From the IMG/VR virus record IMGVR_UViG_3300035204_000999, positions 1-20,304 of that record: 20,304 nucleotides of DNA; one strand, written 5' to 3'. The stretch comes from a virus. Numbering within the stretch: the stretch's first letter is position 1; each line of letters begins with the position of its first letter. Of this stretch, positions 13,531 to 20,304 are shown piece by piece. Made by a program: the position numbers and the translations under genes. The notes under the pieces are model-generated. The model saw only the letters and a list, made by a program, of their open reading frames with translations, searched no databases and was not told the DNA's origin.

Positions 13531-13616
13531 GGTGCTCTCGATTCGCTTTCTGCCCCCCCTGGGGGCGTGGTAGGTGAAAGCCACGCCGCCCCCGTCAAGG
13601 GGCGAGGTGGTGGTGG
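13531..13616 (-). promoter_or_regulatory. start-associated hairpin leader, copy D (86 nt, double)
   Basis: Proximal hairpin GCCCCC / GGGGGC (13552-13557, 13561-13566, 3-nt loop) is followed in the minus sense by AGAAAGCGA and, 21 bases from the stem, ATG. A second hairpin CGCCCC / GGGGCG (13587-13592, 13599-13604) lies upstream. The block GTGGCTTTCACCTACCAC between them is nearly the same as in copy B. Confidence 0.8.
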
Positions 13617-13871
13617 TCAAGAGGGGCCGACCCAGTCGTACAGGTCGCCGGCTTCCTCGGTGAGAAACTCCAGTGCTTCCTCCATTGAGGATCGCCGCCA
13701 GTCAGCGCAACCGGGCATCCACTCGTAGCACCGGCTGCGGAAGCCATCTCCTCCGCCGAATGCTTTACCTTCCGGCGCGTGTATCTCTAGGCAGCAGTCA
13801 TCGACCTTCTCGACGACGCAACCCGTTTTCCGTGCCGCCGCTCGAAGTGTCGCGATTGTGATCCGCTTCAT
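13617..13871 (-). CDS. small hypothetical phage protein, first gene of leftward array
   Basis: An 84-residue protein starting at 13871 (MKRITIATLRAAARKTGCVV), 16 bases after the leader hairpin. The frame is open to 13931, but the extra residues would be encoded by the leader and promoter. Visible segments are a basic helix, EIHAPEGKAFGGGDG, and a helical SSMEEALEFLTEEAGDLYDW. The pattern 'APEGKxF...sm.eAL..L' resembles short phage proteins of unknown function. It is the first gene after the minus-strand promoter at 13920-13947. Confidence 0.7.
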   Translation of the reverse strand: MKRITIATLRAAARKTGCVVEKVDDCCLEIHAPEGKAFGGGDGFRSRCYEWMPGCADWRRSSMEEALEFLTEEAGDLYDWVGPS

Positions 13872-13910
13872 TGTTTGCTCGCTTTCTGCCGCTCTGCGGC
13901 GGTTGTTGGT
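13872..13910 (-). promoter_or_regulatory. start-associated hairpin leader, copy E
   Basis: Minus sense: CACCCACCACCAACAACC, then GCCGC / GCGGC (13888-13892, 13896-13900, 3-nt loop), AGAAAGCGAGC and ATG. The stem sequence differs from GCCCC/GGGGC on both sides, so pairing is kept while bases change. Sixteen bases separate stem and ATG. Confidence 0.75.
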
Positions 13911-13919
13911 GGTGGGTGT

Positions 13920-13947
13920 ATGATATCCCACACACCTTGGGGGTCAA
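13920..13947 (-). promoter_or_regulatory. sigma70-type promoter of the leftward small-gene array
   Basis: On the minus strand TTGACC (13947-13942), 16 bases, then TATCAT (13925-13920): five of six consensus bases in each box. Upstream, 13960-13978 reads as a T-rich stretch (CATTTTTCTGATTTTCC) like an UP element. Transcription would begin near 13912, about 40 bases before the first gene. Confidence 0.7.
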
Positions 13948-13983
13948 GGGGGCTGGTCGTGGAAAATCAGAAAAATGGGGGAG

Positions 13984-14226
13984 TCAGCCGAGCCGGATCA
14001 GGTGCAGGCCCAGGGCCTCAAACATGAGGTGCAGATTGTGCCCTGTGGCGTCGCGATGCCCCCGCAGATACCGCATCACATGGTCGCGAGTGCAGCCCCC
14101 TGGGGCCGCTGCAACCCGCTTGGCCAGCCAGGTGCGGCTCAGATCCCGGCTGGCGAGTTCTGCCAGGATGATGCTGCGGATGGCGTGGCCGCGGGCCGTG
14201 GGGTCGGGCTGGATGGGGGCGGGCAT
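13984..14226 (-). CDS. small helix-turn-helix regulator (XRE/Cro-like)
   Basis: An 80-residue protein. The segment IILAELASRDLSRTWLAKRV, a turn (AAAPGGCTRDHVMRYLRGHR) and ATGHNLHLMFEALGLHL follow the order of a Cro/CI-like HTH: helix 2 'SRTWLAKRV', recognition helix 'TRDHVMRYL', then the 'L..i..aLGL' end helix. It is transcribed away from the terminase genes and towards the small-gene array, in the usual place of a phage repressor. No Shine-Dalgarno sequence precedes the ATG; a TAGACT hexamer ends nine bases before it, so near-leaderless expression is possible. Targets are inferred to be the two flanking promoters. Confidence 0.7.
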   Translation of the reverse strand: MPAPIQPDPTARGHAIRSIILAELASRDLSRTWLAKRVAAAPGGCTRDHVMRYLRGHRDATGHNLHLMFEALGLHLIRLG

Positions 14227-14233
14227 GGTGGCG

Positions 14234-14242
14234 GTAGTCTAC
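14234..14242. promoter_or_regulatory. short palindrome before HTH gene, possible operator
   Basis: GTAG-T-CTAC is a 9-base palindrome located eight bases before the HTH gene start and overlapping its only -10-like hexamer. That is where an autoregulatory operator would sit. At this length it could also be chance. Confidence 0.25.
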
Positions 14243-14281
14243 ACCCCCAGAAATAAATTGCGAGGAAAGTTGTGGGAGGAC

Positions 14282-14308
14282 TTGACACGGAGGGGAATCT
14301 GGTATAGC
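14282..14308 (+). promoter_or_regulatory. promoter for terminase genes, apparently leaderless
   Basis: A perfect TTGACA (14282-14287) is followed after 15 bases by TATAGC (14303-14308). The spacing is short. Seven bases after the -10 comes the TerS ATG (14316), with no Shine-Dalgarno sequence, so the transcript would start at or next to the start codon. Confidence 0.55.
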
Positions 14309-14315
14309 GGCCCAC

Positions 14316-14762
14316 ATGGGCCGAAAGGCGACGATCCAACAAAACAAGCGGGCAGCCGCAAAACAGCGCCGGGAAGACACAAAGCGCCTGAAACAGCAGT
14401 GGCTGACCGCTTATGTGGAGATCGGCTGGCGTGCCGCGTGTGCCAAAGTGGGCTGCGCGCTGTCGCTGCCGACGTACTGGCGGACCCATGATGAGCAGTT
14501 CGCCTCAGACTACGCCGGCTGCAAGGCGTACCAGGCTGACCGGCTCGAGGCCGTGCTTGACGAGGCTGCGGCCGGGGAGCGGGACATCAGTTCGCCGCAG
14601 ATGCAGGCGCTCAAGTTCCGCCTCCAGGGCCTGGAGCCCGGGACGTATCGCGACCGCGTGAGCATTGAGCAATCGGGCCCAGGCGGCGGTCCCATCCAGA
14701 TCGAGACAGGCGATGCCGGCCGCGGCATGGACCTGCTGGAGCGGTGGTGTGCAACTGACTGA
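14316..14762 (+). CDS. terS: terminase small subunit
   Basis: A 148-residue protein. A basic N terminus (KRAAAKQRREDTKRLKQQ) leads to a helix-turn-helix region (WRAACAKVGCALSLPTYWRT then DEQFASDYAGCK), then ADRLEAVLDEAA and MQALKFRLQGLEPGTYRDR. This order is the pattern of phage TerS proteins, which recognise the packaging site and hand DNA to TerL. The stop lies 14 bases inside the TerL frame, so the two are coupled. The start follows directly after a -10 box and has no ribosome binding site. Alternative internal starts would remove the basic N terminus. Confidence 0.8.
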   Translation: MGRKATIQQNKRAAAKQRREDTKRLKQQWLTAYVEIGWRAACAKVGCALSLPTYWRTHDEQFASDYAGCKAYQADRLEAVLDEAAAGERDISSPQMQALKFRLQGLEPGTYRDRVSIEQSGPGGGPIQIETGDAGRGMDLLERWCATD

Positions 14763-16476
14763 GCAGCAGCAGCGACTCGCGGAAGCACGCCGCAAGGTCA
14801 TGCAGGCGACCGGCCGAGAGCGGGCCGACCTCATGGCGGCGTTCCGGGCCGACCCGGTGATGTGGCTGCGGTATTGCGCGTGGACGTATCACGTCCGAGA
14901 CGTGGACGAGCATGGCGTGGAGCGGCCGACGTCGCACCCTGACGTGCCGTTCGACCCCTGGCCCGTGCAGGCCGCAGCGGCCCGCACCATCGCGGCCGCG
15001 GTGGAGCAAGGCCACGACGTGGTCCTCCGCAAGAGTCGCGACATGGGCGCCTCCTGGCTGCTGTGCGGCATGGCCGTGTGGGGCTGGCTGCTGCGTGACT
15101 GGCAGGTGCTGCTGGTCAGCCGCGTCGAGGATCTCGTGGACCGCACGGGCGACCCGGATTGTCTGTTTTGGAAGATTGACTACCTACTGGAGACACTGCC
15201 CGCGTGGATGCTGCCGGCCCCGGCCGCAGAGTTTGCCAAGGGCAGCGGTGGGCTCCGCCGGCACCTGATGCTCCAGCACCCACGCAGCAGCGCCACCATC
15301 AGCGGCCAGGCAGCGACGGCTCACATTGGCCGCGGCGGCCGACGCAACATGGTGGTGTTTGATGAGTTTGCCGCGCTTGACAACGCCGAGGCCGCGTGGC
15401 GATCCGCCGCGGACTGCACCTCGTGCCGCGTGGCGGTGAGTACGCCCGTTGGCCCCGGCACGCACTACGCGACACTCGTTGCGCAAGGCCGCGCCACTGG
15501 CACGCCCACACTGGTCGAGATGCTGTACACCGATCACCCGGACAAGAGCCGCGGCGGTGAGACGCGGGTGGACACTGACGGTGCGATCACCGGCGTAGCC
15601 GGCACGGAGTACACCTGGACGCCCTGGCTGGAGCAGCAGATTGGCCGGCGTGACCGCATCGACCTGGCGATCAACGTATTCGCGGAGGAGTCTTCGGGCG
15701 GCGAGCGGTTTTTCGCCCCGCGTGACATAGCCCGCCAGTCCTCGAGCGTCGCGGTGCCTCGGCGGTGCATCTACGACGGCGGCGCCCTGCTCGACAGTCC
15801 GAGTGGCCCCTGGTCGATCTACGAGGAGCCGGACCCGGCCGCCGAGTACGTGTGCGGCGTAGATCCCGCCTACGGCACCGGAGCCGCCAACGCCGCGGCG
15901 TGCATACTCAACGTCCGCGACATGAGCGTGGCGGCGGAGTTTGCCGACCCGCACATGGGCGGGCACGACCTGGCCGCGGAACTGGTTCGCATGATCAGGC
16001 ACGTCTACAAGGGCCGCCGGCAGACCCTGCTCGGCTGGGAGCGTAATGGCCCAGGGGCGAGCATGCAGCACGATGTCGAGCGTGCTGGCTGGACGCATGT
16101 GTTCAAGGAGCGGACTGTCGGCACCATCGACGAGGCGCGCACCAAGCGTGTCGGGTGGACCTCGACCCGGCAGTCCAAGCGTGCGCTCCTGGGGCGGCTC
16201 TCCACCGTGCTCAGTCGCGGCGAGATCAGCGTGCCGAGCGAGGACACGCTTGTCGAGTTGGGCGACTACATCGTCTATCCCGATGGCGGCGTCGGCCCAG
16301 GCCGGCTCCGCTCTGACACCAGCGGCGCCCGTGAGGCGCACGGTGACCGAGTCATCGCGCTGGCACTGGCCCTGCTGCTTGCCGAGGACGGCGGGCTGGG
16401 CCCCGAACCAACCGAGAGGCTGCCCGACTATTCACTCGGCGCAGTACTCCACCACGAGGAGGTACTCCATGGCTAG
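14749..16476 (+). CDS. terL: terminase large subunit
   Basis: A 575-residue protein from a GTG with GGAG seven bases upstream. ATPase motifs are K95-S-R-D-M-G-A-S102-W (Walker A variant), D205-E206 in MVVFDEF (Walker B), and S231-T-P (coupling motif). The nuclease domain has D372 (GVDPAYG), E431 (GWERNG) and D533 (HGDRVIA), the acidic triad of RNase H-like terminase nucleases. It translocates DNA into the procapsid and cuts it at the end of packaging. An upstream ATG at 14665 in this frame lies inside TerS and is not chosen. The stop overlaps the next small gene by eight bases. Confidence 0.92.
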   Translation: MQLTEQQQRLAEARRKVMQATGRERADLMAAFRADPVMWLRYCAWTYHVRDVDEHGVERPTSHPDVPFDPWPVQAAAARTIAAAVEQGHDVVLRKSRDMGASWLLCGMAVWGWLLRDWQVLLVSRVEDLVDRTGDPDCLFWKIDYLLETLPAWMLPAPAAEFAKGSGGLRRHLMLQHPRSSATISGQAATAHIGRGGRRNMVVFDEFAALDNAEAAWRSAADCTSCRVAVSTPVGPGTHYATLVAQGRATGTPTLVEMLYTDHPDKSRGGETRVDTDGAITGVAGTEYTWTPWLEQQIGRRDRIDLAINVFAEESSGGERFFAPRDIARQSSSVAVPRRCIYDGGALLDSPSGPWSIYEEPDPAAEYVCGVDPAYGTGAANAAACILNVRDMSVAAEFADPHMGGHDLAAELVRMIRHVYKGRRQTLLGWERNGPGASMQHDVERAGWTHVFKERTVGTIDEARTKRVGWTSTRQSKRALLGRLSTVLSRGEISVPSEDTLVELGDYIVYPDGGVGPGRLRSDTSGAREAHGDRVIALALALLLAEDGGLGPEPTERLPDYSLGAVLHHEEVLHG

Positions 16477-16681
16477 CAGTGGCTACAACAAGTTCCTGGC
16501 AACTACGCCCGGCATGGGCCCGGTCCCGGCGGCGGCGAGCGGCGGCAGTGTTCGCACCCGTCGCATGCGTGGCCGTGGCATCGGCCGCGTGGCCGCAGTG
16601 CCTGCCCGCAACAAGCCCAACCGCGCCAGTGCAGCGGGTGGTGGGCAGCAGGTCGGCGGCGGTGGTGGTGGCCGCGGGTGA
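16469..16681 (+). CDS. small glycine/arginine-rich basic protein
   Basis: A 70-residue protein with GAGGAGG upstream of its ATG, overlapping the TerL stop. The centre is basic (RTRRMRGRGIGRVAAVPARN) and the C terminus is a Gly-rich tail. Its low complexity suggests a disordered nucleic-acid-binding peptide. It is not recognised. It sits between terminase and portal genes, where phages often encode tiny accessory proteins; both junctions overlap neighbours. Confidence 0.6.
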   Translation: MASSGYNKFLATTPGMGPVPAAASGGSVRTRRMRGRGIGRVAAVPARNKPNRASAAGGGQQVGGGGGGRG

Positions 16682-16863
16682 TGAGTGAGCCGTCTGCTGG
16701 ACTCGGTGACACGGTGGCCAAGGCGATCAAGGGCCTGACCGCCGGCAAGGTCAAGCCGTGCAGCGCATGCGAGCGGCGTCGGCAGGCGCTCAACCGCATG
16801 GTGCCGTACAAGCGCAAGCCGTGTTCCAAGTGTGGCGACAAGGCGGGCGACACTGATGCTTGA
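16681..16863 (+). CDS. small two-CxxC phage protein between TerL and portal
   Basis: A 60-residue protein from ATG 16681, overlapping the preceding stop (TGATG); a GTG at 16678 is also possible. It has C27-S-A-C30 and C48-S-K-C51 separated by a basic helix (ERRRQALNRMVPY), which suggests a zinc ribbon. The segment GLGDTVAKAIKG followed by a Cys-rich motif and 'ALNRMVPY' resembles small proteins I know from this genome position in many phages. Function unknown. It overlaps the portal start by eight bases. Confidence 0.65.
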   Translation: MSEPSAGLGDTVAKAIKGLTAGKVKPCSACERRRQALNRMVPYKRKPCSKCGDKAGDTDA

Positions 16864-18577
16864 CTGGGGACTCACACGCTGGGTGGAGGAGTTGGATACC
16901 GCGGAGCGGTTCCGCGATCGGCACCTTGCGCATTGGGACACCATCATCGAGAGGATGACTGGACCGGAGTACCGGGGCGATGGCAACGAGGCCGGCGACC
17001 CTGAGAACTTCGTTCACCAGTACATGGCGCTGATCCTGCCTAGGCTCGTGTACGACAACCCGCGGATCCGCGTAACCAGCCGGATGCCGGCCGAGCACCT
17101 GCTCTACGGCACACAACTCCAGGCAGCCCTCAACTCCTGGTGCCGGGTGACGCGGAGCCGGGACACCATGTCGCGGATTGCCGTGGACATGCTCGCTGCG
17201 TTCGGCGTGGGCATGGTGGTCAACGAGCCGCGGCCCAGTCACCGGCAGGTCGATGGCGGACAGCCCTGGCTGCCGCGGTTGTACCGCCTGGCCCCGCAGG
17301 ACTTCGTCATAGACCCGCAGGCGTCGCACATGGAGGACGCGCGGTATCTGTCGCACACGTACCGCATCGACCGTGATGACCTCATGGCCCGCGCGGCCGT
17401 CGAGGACGGCTGGGATGCGGAGTACCTCGAGCGGTTGCACTCGGACGATGGCGACTGGTCCGAGCGTATGGGCGAGCGGGAGGGCCCCACTCGCGACCAA
17501 CTGACGGTGCATGAGATTTGGGTGCCAGAATTGGCACCTCCGCACGAGGCGATGGACGAGGCGCTCGACACCGATCTGCACAACGGCACGATCCTGACCA
17601 TCGTCCGCGGCCAGGGCGGCGCCGACACGCCGGACGTTCATGGGTTCGCGAGAGCCCCGCAGCCGTACTACGGGCCACGTTTCGGTCCATATGTCCTGTT
17701 CGGCTGCTACTCGGTGCCCGATGACCCGTACCCACTGTCGCCCATCGTGCCGCTGCTGCCGCAGATCGAGGATCTGAACGACCACCTTCGGTCGATGACG
17801 CACTCGGCCGCCACGTACAAGCGCATCCTCGCAACAGACAGCAGAAACCAGAAACTCGCGAACGACATCCGCGACCGGGACGATCTGACCGTCGTGCTCG
17901 TGGACGGCTTGGACCCGTCACAACTCGTACCGTTCGAGGTGGGCGGCATCACGCCCCAGCAGGTCAACTATGCGGGCCTGACTCAGGATCGCCTAGACCG
18001 CGTGTCCGGGATCCATGACGCCATGCGTGGCAACATCACCGGCGCGGCGACGGCCACAGAGATCAACGTAGCCGAGTCGGCTGCGGGCCTGCGGCTCGCG
18101 CATCTCAAACGTGAGTTTGCCGAGGGCGTGGGCCGGATGATCGAGACGGTCGCCTGGTACATGTTCCACGACGGCCGCGTGCGATTCGCGGCGGGCGACA
18201 CGCCAGAGGGCGTCATGCTCGAGGGCGGCGTGTTCCATGGCGGCACAGGCGTTGGCCTGTTCGAGGACATCATTGTGTCGGTCGATGCCATGAGCATGAC
18301 CAGGGTCAGCGAGGGCCAGCAGCAGAAGCGCGCGATTGAGTTGCTCCAGGTGGTCGGCGGTCTGAGTCAGCAGATGGCCGCGTCCCCCTGGGTGGACTGG
18401 CAGCAAGTGCTTGCCACCGTGGGCGACTCGCTCAATGTACCGGAGTTGGGCTCCATGCTCGACCCACACCGACTGCAACAGGCCGCGGCCGAGCAGAGTG
18501 CGGCGATGGCGGCACAGGGCGGAGGCGTACAGACTGGGGCCGCGCCCGCGCCGTCGCTGGACGGAGGGCGTATGTGA
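16856..18577 (+). CDS. portal protein
   Basis: A 573-residue protein. The segment from about residue 385 (IHDAMRGNITGAATATEINV, then AESAAGLRLAHLKREFAEGV) matches the helical stem region of portal proteins in P22/T7-like podoviruses and relatives. Earlier, PQIEDLNDHLRSMTHSAATY and the N-terminal YRGDGNEAGDPENFVHQYMA fit the clip and wing parts. Portals form the 12-fold ring at the capsid vertex through which TerL pumps DNA. Start 16856 is chosen because it keeps the overlap with the small upstream gene short; the frame also extends to 16832. The C terminus is Gln/Ala-rich. Confidence 0.85.
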   Translation: MLDWGLTRWVEELDTAERFRDRHLAHWDTIIERMTGPEYRGDGNEAGDPENFVHQYMALILPRLVYDNPRIRVTSRMPAEHLLYGTQLQAALNSWCRVTRSRDTMSRIAVDMLAAFGVGMVVNEPRPSHRQVDGGQPWLPRLYRLAPQDFVIDPQASHMEDARYLSHTYRIDRDDLMARAAVEDGWDAEYLERLHSDDGDWSERMGEREGPTRDQLTVHEIWVPELAPPHEAMDEALDTDLHNGTILTIVRGQGGADTPDVHGFARAPQPYYGPRFGPYVLFGCYSVPDDPYPLSPIVPLLPQIEDLNDHLRSMTHSAATYKRILATDSRNQKLANDIRDRDDLTVVLVDGLDPSQLVPFEVGGITPQQVNYAGLTQDRLDRVSGIHDAMRGNITGAATATEINVAESAAGLRLAHLKREFAEGVGRMIETVAWYMFHDGRVRFAAGDTPEGVMLEGGVFHGGTGVGLFEDIIVSVDAMSMTRVSEGQQQKRAIELLQVVGGLSQQMAASPWVDWQQVLATVGDSLNVPELGSMLDPHRLQQAAAEQSAAMAAQGGGVQTGAAPAPSLDGGRM

Positions 18578-18879
18578 TGCCGCAGTACCTGTTTGAGCAC
18601 ATCGAGAGCGGCGAGTGCATCCGCCTGGCGTACACCATGGCCGAGGCGCCGAGTATTGGCGACGAGATCACAGTAGACGCTGACACCTACCGCCGGCTGC
18701 CCGAGACGGATGTGCAGGTGGATGTCGGGGCGGTGCGGTGGCGATACCCGTACGTCTCACAGTCGCTGCCCCGAAACCTCAAGGGCTGCAAGACCACACG
18801 GCAGGGCAAACCAATCATCACGTCCCGCACTCATGAGGCGAACGTCGCCGCGGAGCACGGGTATGAGCGAGACTACTAG
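18577..18879 (+). CDS. FmdB-like small phage protein lacking zinc ligands
   Basis: A 100-residue protein whose ATG overlaps the portal stop (TGATG). It opens MPQYLFEHIESGECIRLAYT, the usual opening of FmdB-type zinc-ribbon proteins (normally M-P-x-Y-x-Y-x-C-x-x-C), but only one Cys occurs there and the CxxC pairs are gone. The second half (SQSLPRNLKGCKTTRQGKPI then EANVAAEHGYERDY) is the part shared by phage relatives. It is a component of the portal-scaffold operon with unknown role; a structural accessory is plausible. Confidence 0.65.
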   Translation: MPQYLFEHIESGECIRLAYTMAEAPSIGDEITVDADTYRRLPETDVQVDVGAVRWRYPYVSQSLPRNLKGCKTTRQGKPIITSRTHEANVAAEHGYERDY

Positions 18880-18890
18880 GAGACGCGGAC

Positions 18891-19772
18891 ATGTCTGACG
18901 ATATGAACCCGGCAGCAGAAGAGGCTGAGGTCCACACCGACCTCGAGGCGGATGTGAGTGATCACGACGCCGACCAAGACAGTGTGCTCGACCGTTTGAT
19001 CGACGGCGAGGACGATTCGAGTGTTGACGCTCCGCAGTCGGAACCACCGGCAGCGGAGGAAGCCCCGGACGGCGAATGGGACTCGCTGCACCGGGTGCTT
19101 CGCCGGGACAACGTACCCCAGGCTGTCATCGACGCGACCGACCCCGAGACTCTCCGCGACTGGGCCAACCGCGCCCAGAAGCGTCAGGGTGACGTGGACG
19201 AATACGGTGCCAAACTCAAGGCACTGGAATCGCAATTGGAACAAGGTGGTGCTGACGAGGATGCCAGTGACGATGGAGACACGCAGGCCGAGGGGTCAAC
19301 CGACCCGCTCGAGGGCGTGAACATTCCAGAGGCGCTCGCGGACATCGTTGGCGACGAAGCCGCCGAGGCCATTGTGCAGATGATCCACGCCGGTCAACAG
19401 AGTACCCAGCAGTTGGCGGAAAGAGCCGCTGCTGAGTCCCGACTTGTCGCCCAAGTCATGGCAGCCGACGCAGTGATGCGGCCCACGTATGGTGCCGCCG
19501 CACCCGCAACGGATGCCTTGATTGCCGAGATGAATCGGCTGGGCACTGAGAACCAAAACAGTTACGCATCCGTGGATGACATGCTTGCCGAAGCGTACCG
19601 CAACCTCTCTGGCGATCCGCCAAAGAGGAAGCGGTCATCGAGGCAGCCGACACCGACGCGGTCACAGCCGCCCAAGCAGCCCAAGCCTCCGGCCGACACC
19701 GAGGACTTGGCCCTTGACTTGCTGATGGCCGGGGAGAGTCGCGATGCAGTCGCCAGGGCAATGCGAACCTGA
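18891..19772 (+). CDS. capsid scaffolding protein
   Basis: A 293-residue protein starting after CTAGGAGACGCGGAC (Shine-Dalgarno AGGAG). The first 65 residues are highly acidic (DLEADVSDHDADQDSVLDRL). A helical, Glu/Gln-rich middle follows (KRQGDVDEYGAKLKALESQL), then NRLGTENQNSYASVDDMLAE and a basic, Pro-rich linker (KRKRSSRQPTPTRSQPPKQP), ending ESRDAVARAMRT. This composition and the position immediately before the major capsid gene fit a scaffold that organises procapsid assembly and leaves the head. There is no direct sequence motif, so the call rests on context and composition. Confidence 0.7.
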   Translation: MSDDMNPAAEEAEVHTDLEADVSDHDADQDSVLDRLIDGEDDSSVDAPQSEPPAAEEAPDGEWDSLHRVLRRDNVPQAVIDATDPETLRDWANRAQKRQGDVDEYGAKLKALESQLEQGGADEDASDDGDTQAEGSTDPLEGVNIPEALADIVGDEAAEAIVQMIHAGQQSTQQLAERAAAESRLVAQVMAADAVMRPTYGAAAPATDALIAEMNRLGTENQNSYASVDDMLAEAYRNLSGDPPKRKRSSRQPTPTRSQPPKQPKPPADTEDLALDLLMAGESRDAVARAMRT

Positions 19773-19791
19773 CCTGAAAGGAACCTGACCA

Positions 19792-20304
19792 ATGTCTGGC
19801 AGTCCAATCAGTGTGTTCAACGACTTCATGAACACGACCGGCCCGACGTACCTCACGTCCGCCGAGGCCGTGATCAACGAGGCCGTCAAGAACACCTATG
19901 CGTTCAGTCGCCTCCTGAAAGAAAAAGGCACTGAGCGAACGGTCCAAGGCGGAACCGAGATCCGCGACGTCATCATGTTCGATGACGGCAACACGTACGA
20001 CCACTACCTGCCGAACGAGGCTTTCTCGTGGCAGAATGTGCAGGTCACAGACACACTGTCTGCACCGTGGCGATTCACCATCGACCACATGGCCTGGACG
20101 GACCAAGAGGTCGAACTCAACGTCTCCGAGGGCGCGTCGAAAGAAGCGGCCAAGGTCCAATACAAGAAACTCAAGCGGATCAAGGAGCAGCGACTCTGGA
20201 CCTCGATCACGAACGGTTTCGAGGCGGACCTGTGGAAGAGCACGTACGGCAACTCGGCAGAGATGTCCGGCGACAGCGGCAAACTGCCGTACAGTCTTCC
20301 GGCG
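19792..20304 (+). CDS. major capsid protein, 3'-partial
   Basis: The first 171 residues are present; the gene runs off the right edge. AAAGGAACC precedes the ATG. The N-terminal part (NTYAFSRLLKEKGTERTVQG, then GGTEIRDVIMFDDGNTYDHY) and SWQNVQVTDTLSAPWRFTID followed by HMAWTDQEVELN recall major capsid proteins of a phage family in which a DTIMFD-type and a DHMxWTDQE motif recur. Order portal-scaffold-capsid confirms the role. The fold is probably HK97-like, which is family knowledge and not shown here. Confidence 0.8.
   Translation, partial: MSGSPISVFNDFMNTTGPTYLTSAEAVINEAVKNTYAFSRLLKEKGTERTVQGGTEIRDVIMFDDGNTYDHYLPNEAFSWQNVQVTDTLSAPWRFTIDHMAWTDQEVELNVSEGASKEAAKVQYKKLKRIKEQRLWTSITNGFEADLWKSTYGNSAEMSGDSGKLPYSLPA

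Noticed and set aside
12391-13912. CRISPR array
   Set aside because: Repeats are hairpin leaders between coding frames of several hundred bases, not short repeats with uniform 30-40 base spacers.
15184-16341. 385-codon open frame on the minus strand
   Set aside because: It is opposite TerL, whose ATPase and nuclease motifs are complete. The antisense translation shows no family pattern and no plausible ribosome site.

Overview
The window is about 20 kb of a GC-rich, gene-dense genome of a tailed, double-stranded DNA bacteriophage (or prophage). Headful-type packaging and head genes (TerS, TerL, portal, scaffold, capsid) run to the right edge. A phage recombination and replication module fills the middle. 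The left edge lies inside a very large, multi-domain 'polyvalent' protein of the kind packaged in or injected with phage virions. No integrase, tRNA, CRISPR array or insertion sequence was seen. The host cannot be named from the sequence; high GC and frequent GTG starts fit many lineages.

Layout, left to right. (1) 1-4839: an open-ended giant protein with at least three tandem ADP-ribosyltransferase-like units, a long basic helical region and a hydrophobic C-terminal segment, followed by a small phage protein and a calcineurin-like metallophosphoesterase (to 5996). (2) 5997-6242: a short control region with dyads and a possible leaderless promoter. (3) 6243-11800, plus strand: a tightly overlapping early operon. 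It encodes an HNH-like/ribbon-helix-helix reading frame, a PD-(D/E)XK exonuclease, a probable single-strand annealing protein with an SSB-like acidic tail, a replication initiator-like protein containing iteron-like 33-bp repeats (candidate origin), a helicase-loader-like protein, several small proteins and a RusA Holliday junction resolvase. (4) 11771-13947, minus strand: five small genes, each preceded by a variant of the same hairpin-plus-Shine-Dalgarno leader, driven by a good sigma70-type promoter and ending at a hairpin shared with the plus-strand operon. (5) 13984-14316: a small HTH regulator (minus) facing the terminase promoter (plus). (6) 14316-20304, plus strand: TerS, TerL, two very small proteins, portal, an FmdB-like small protein, scaffold and the start of the major capsid protein.

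The exonuclease, annealase and RusA would form a recombination pathway, and the initiator and loader a lambda O/P-like replication start. The HTH gene lies where it could decide between the minus-strand small-gene operon and late packaging expression. The most unusual feature is the minus-strand array with its repeated start-associated hairpins. It resembles in concept the start-associated sequences (SAS/ESAS) of cluster K mycobacteriophages, but with a different sequence. Second is the tandem ADP-ribosyltransferase array, whose two complete copies have lost different catalytic residues.
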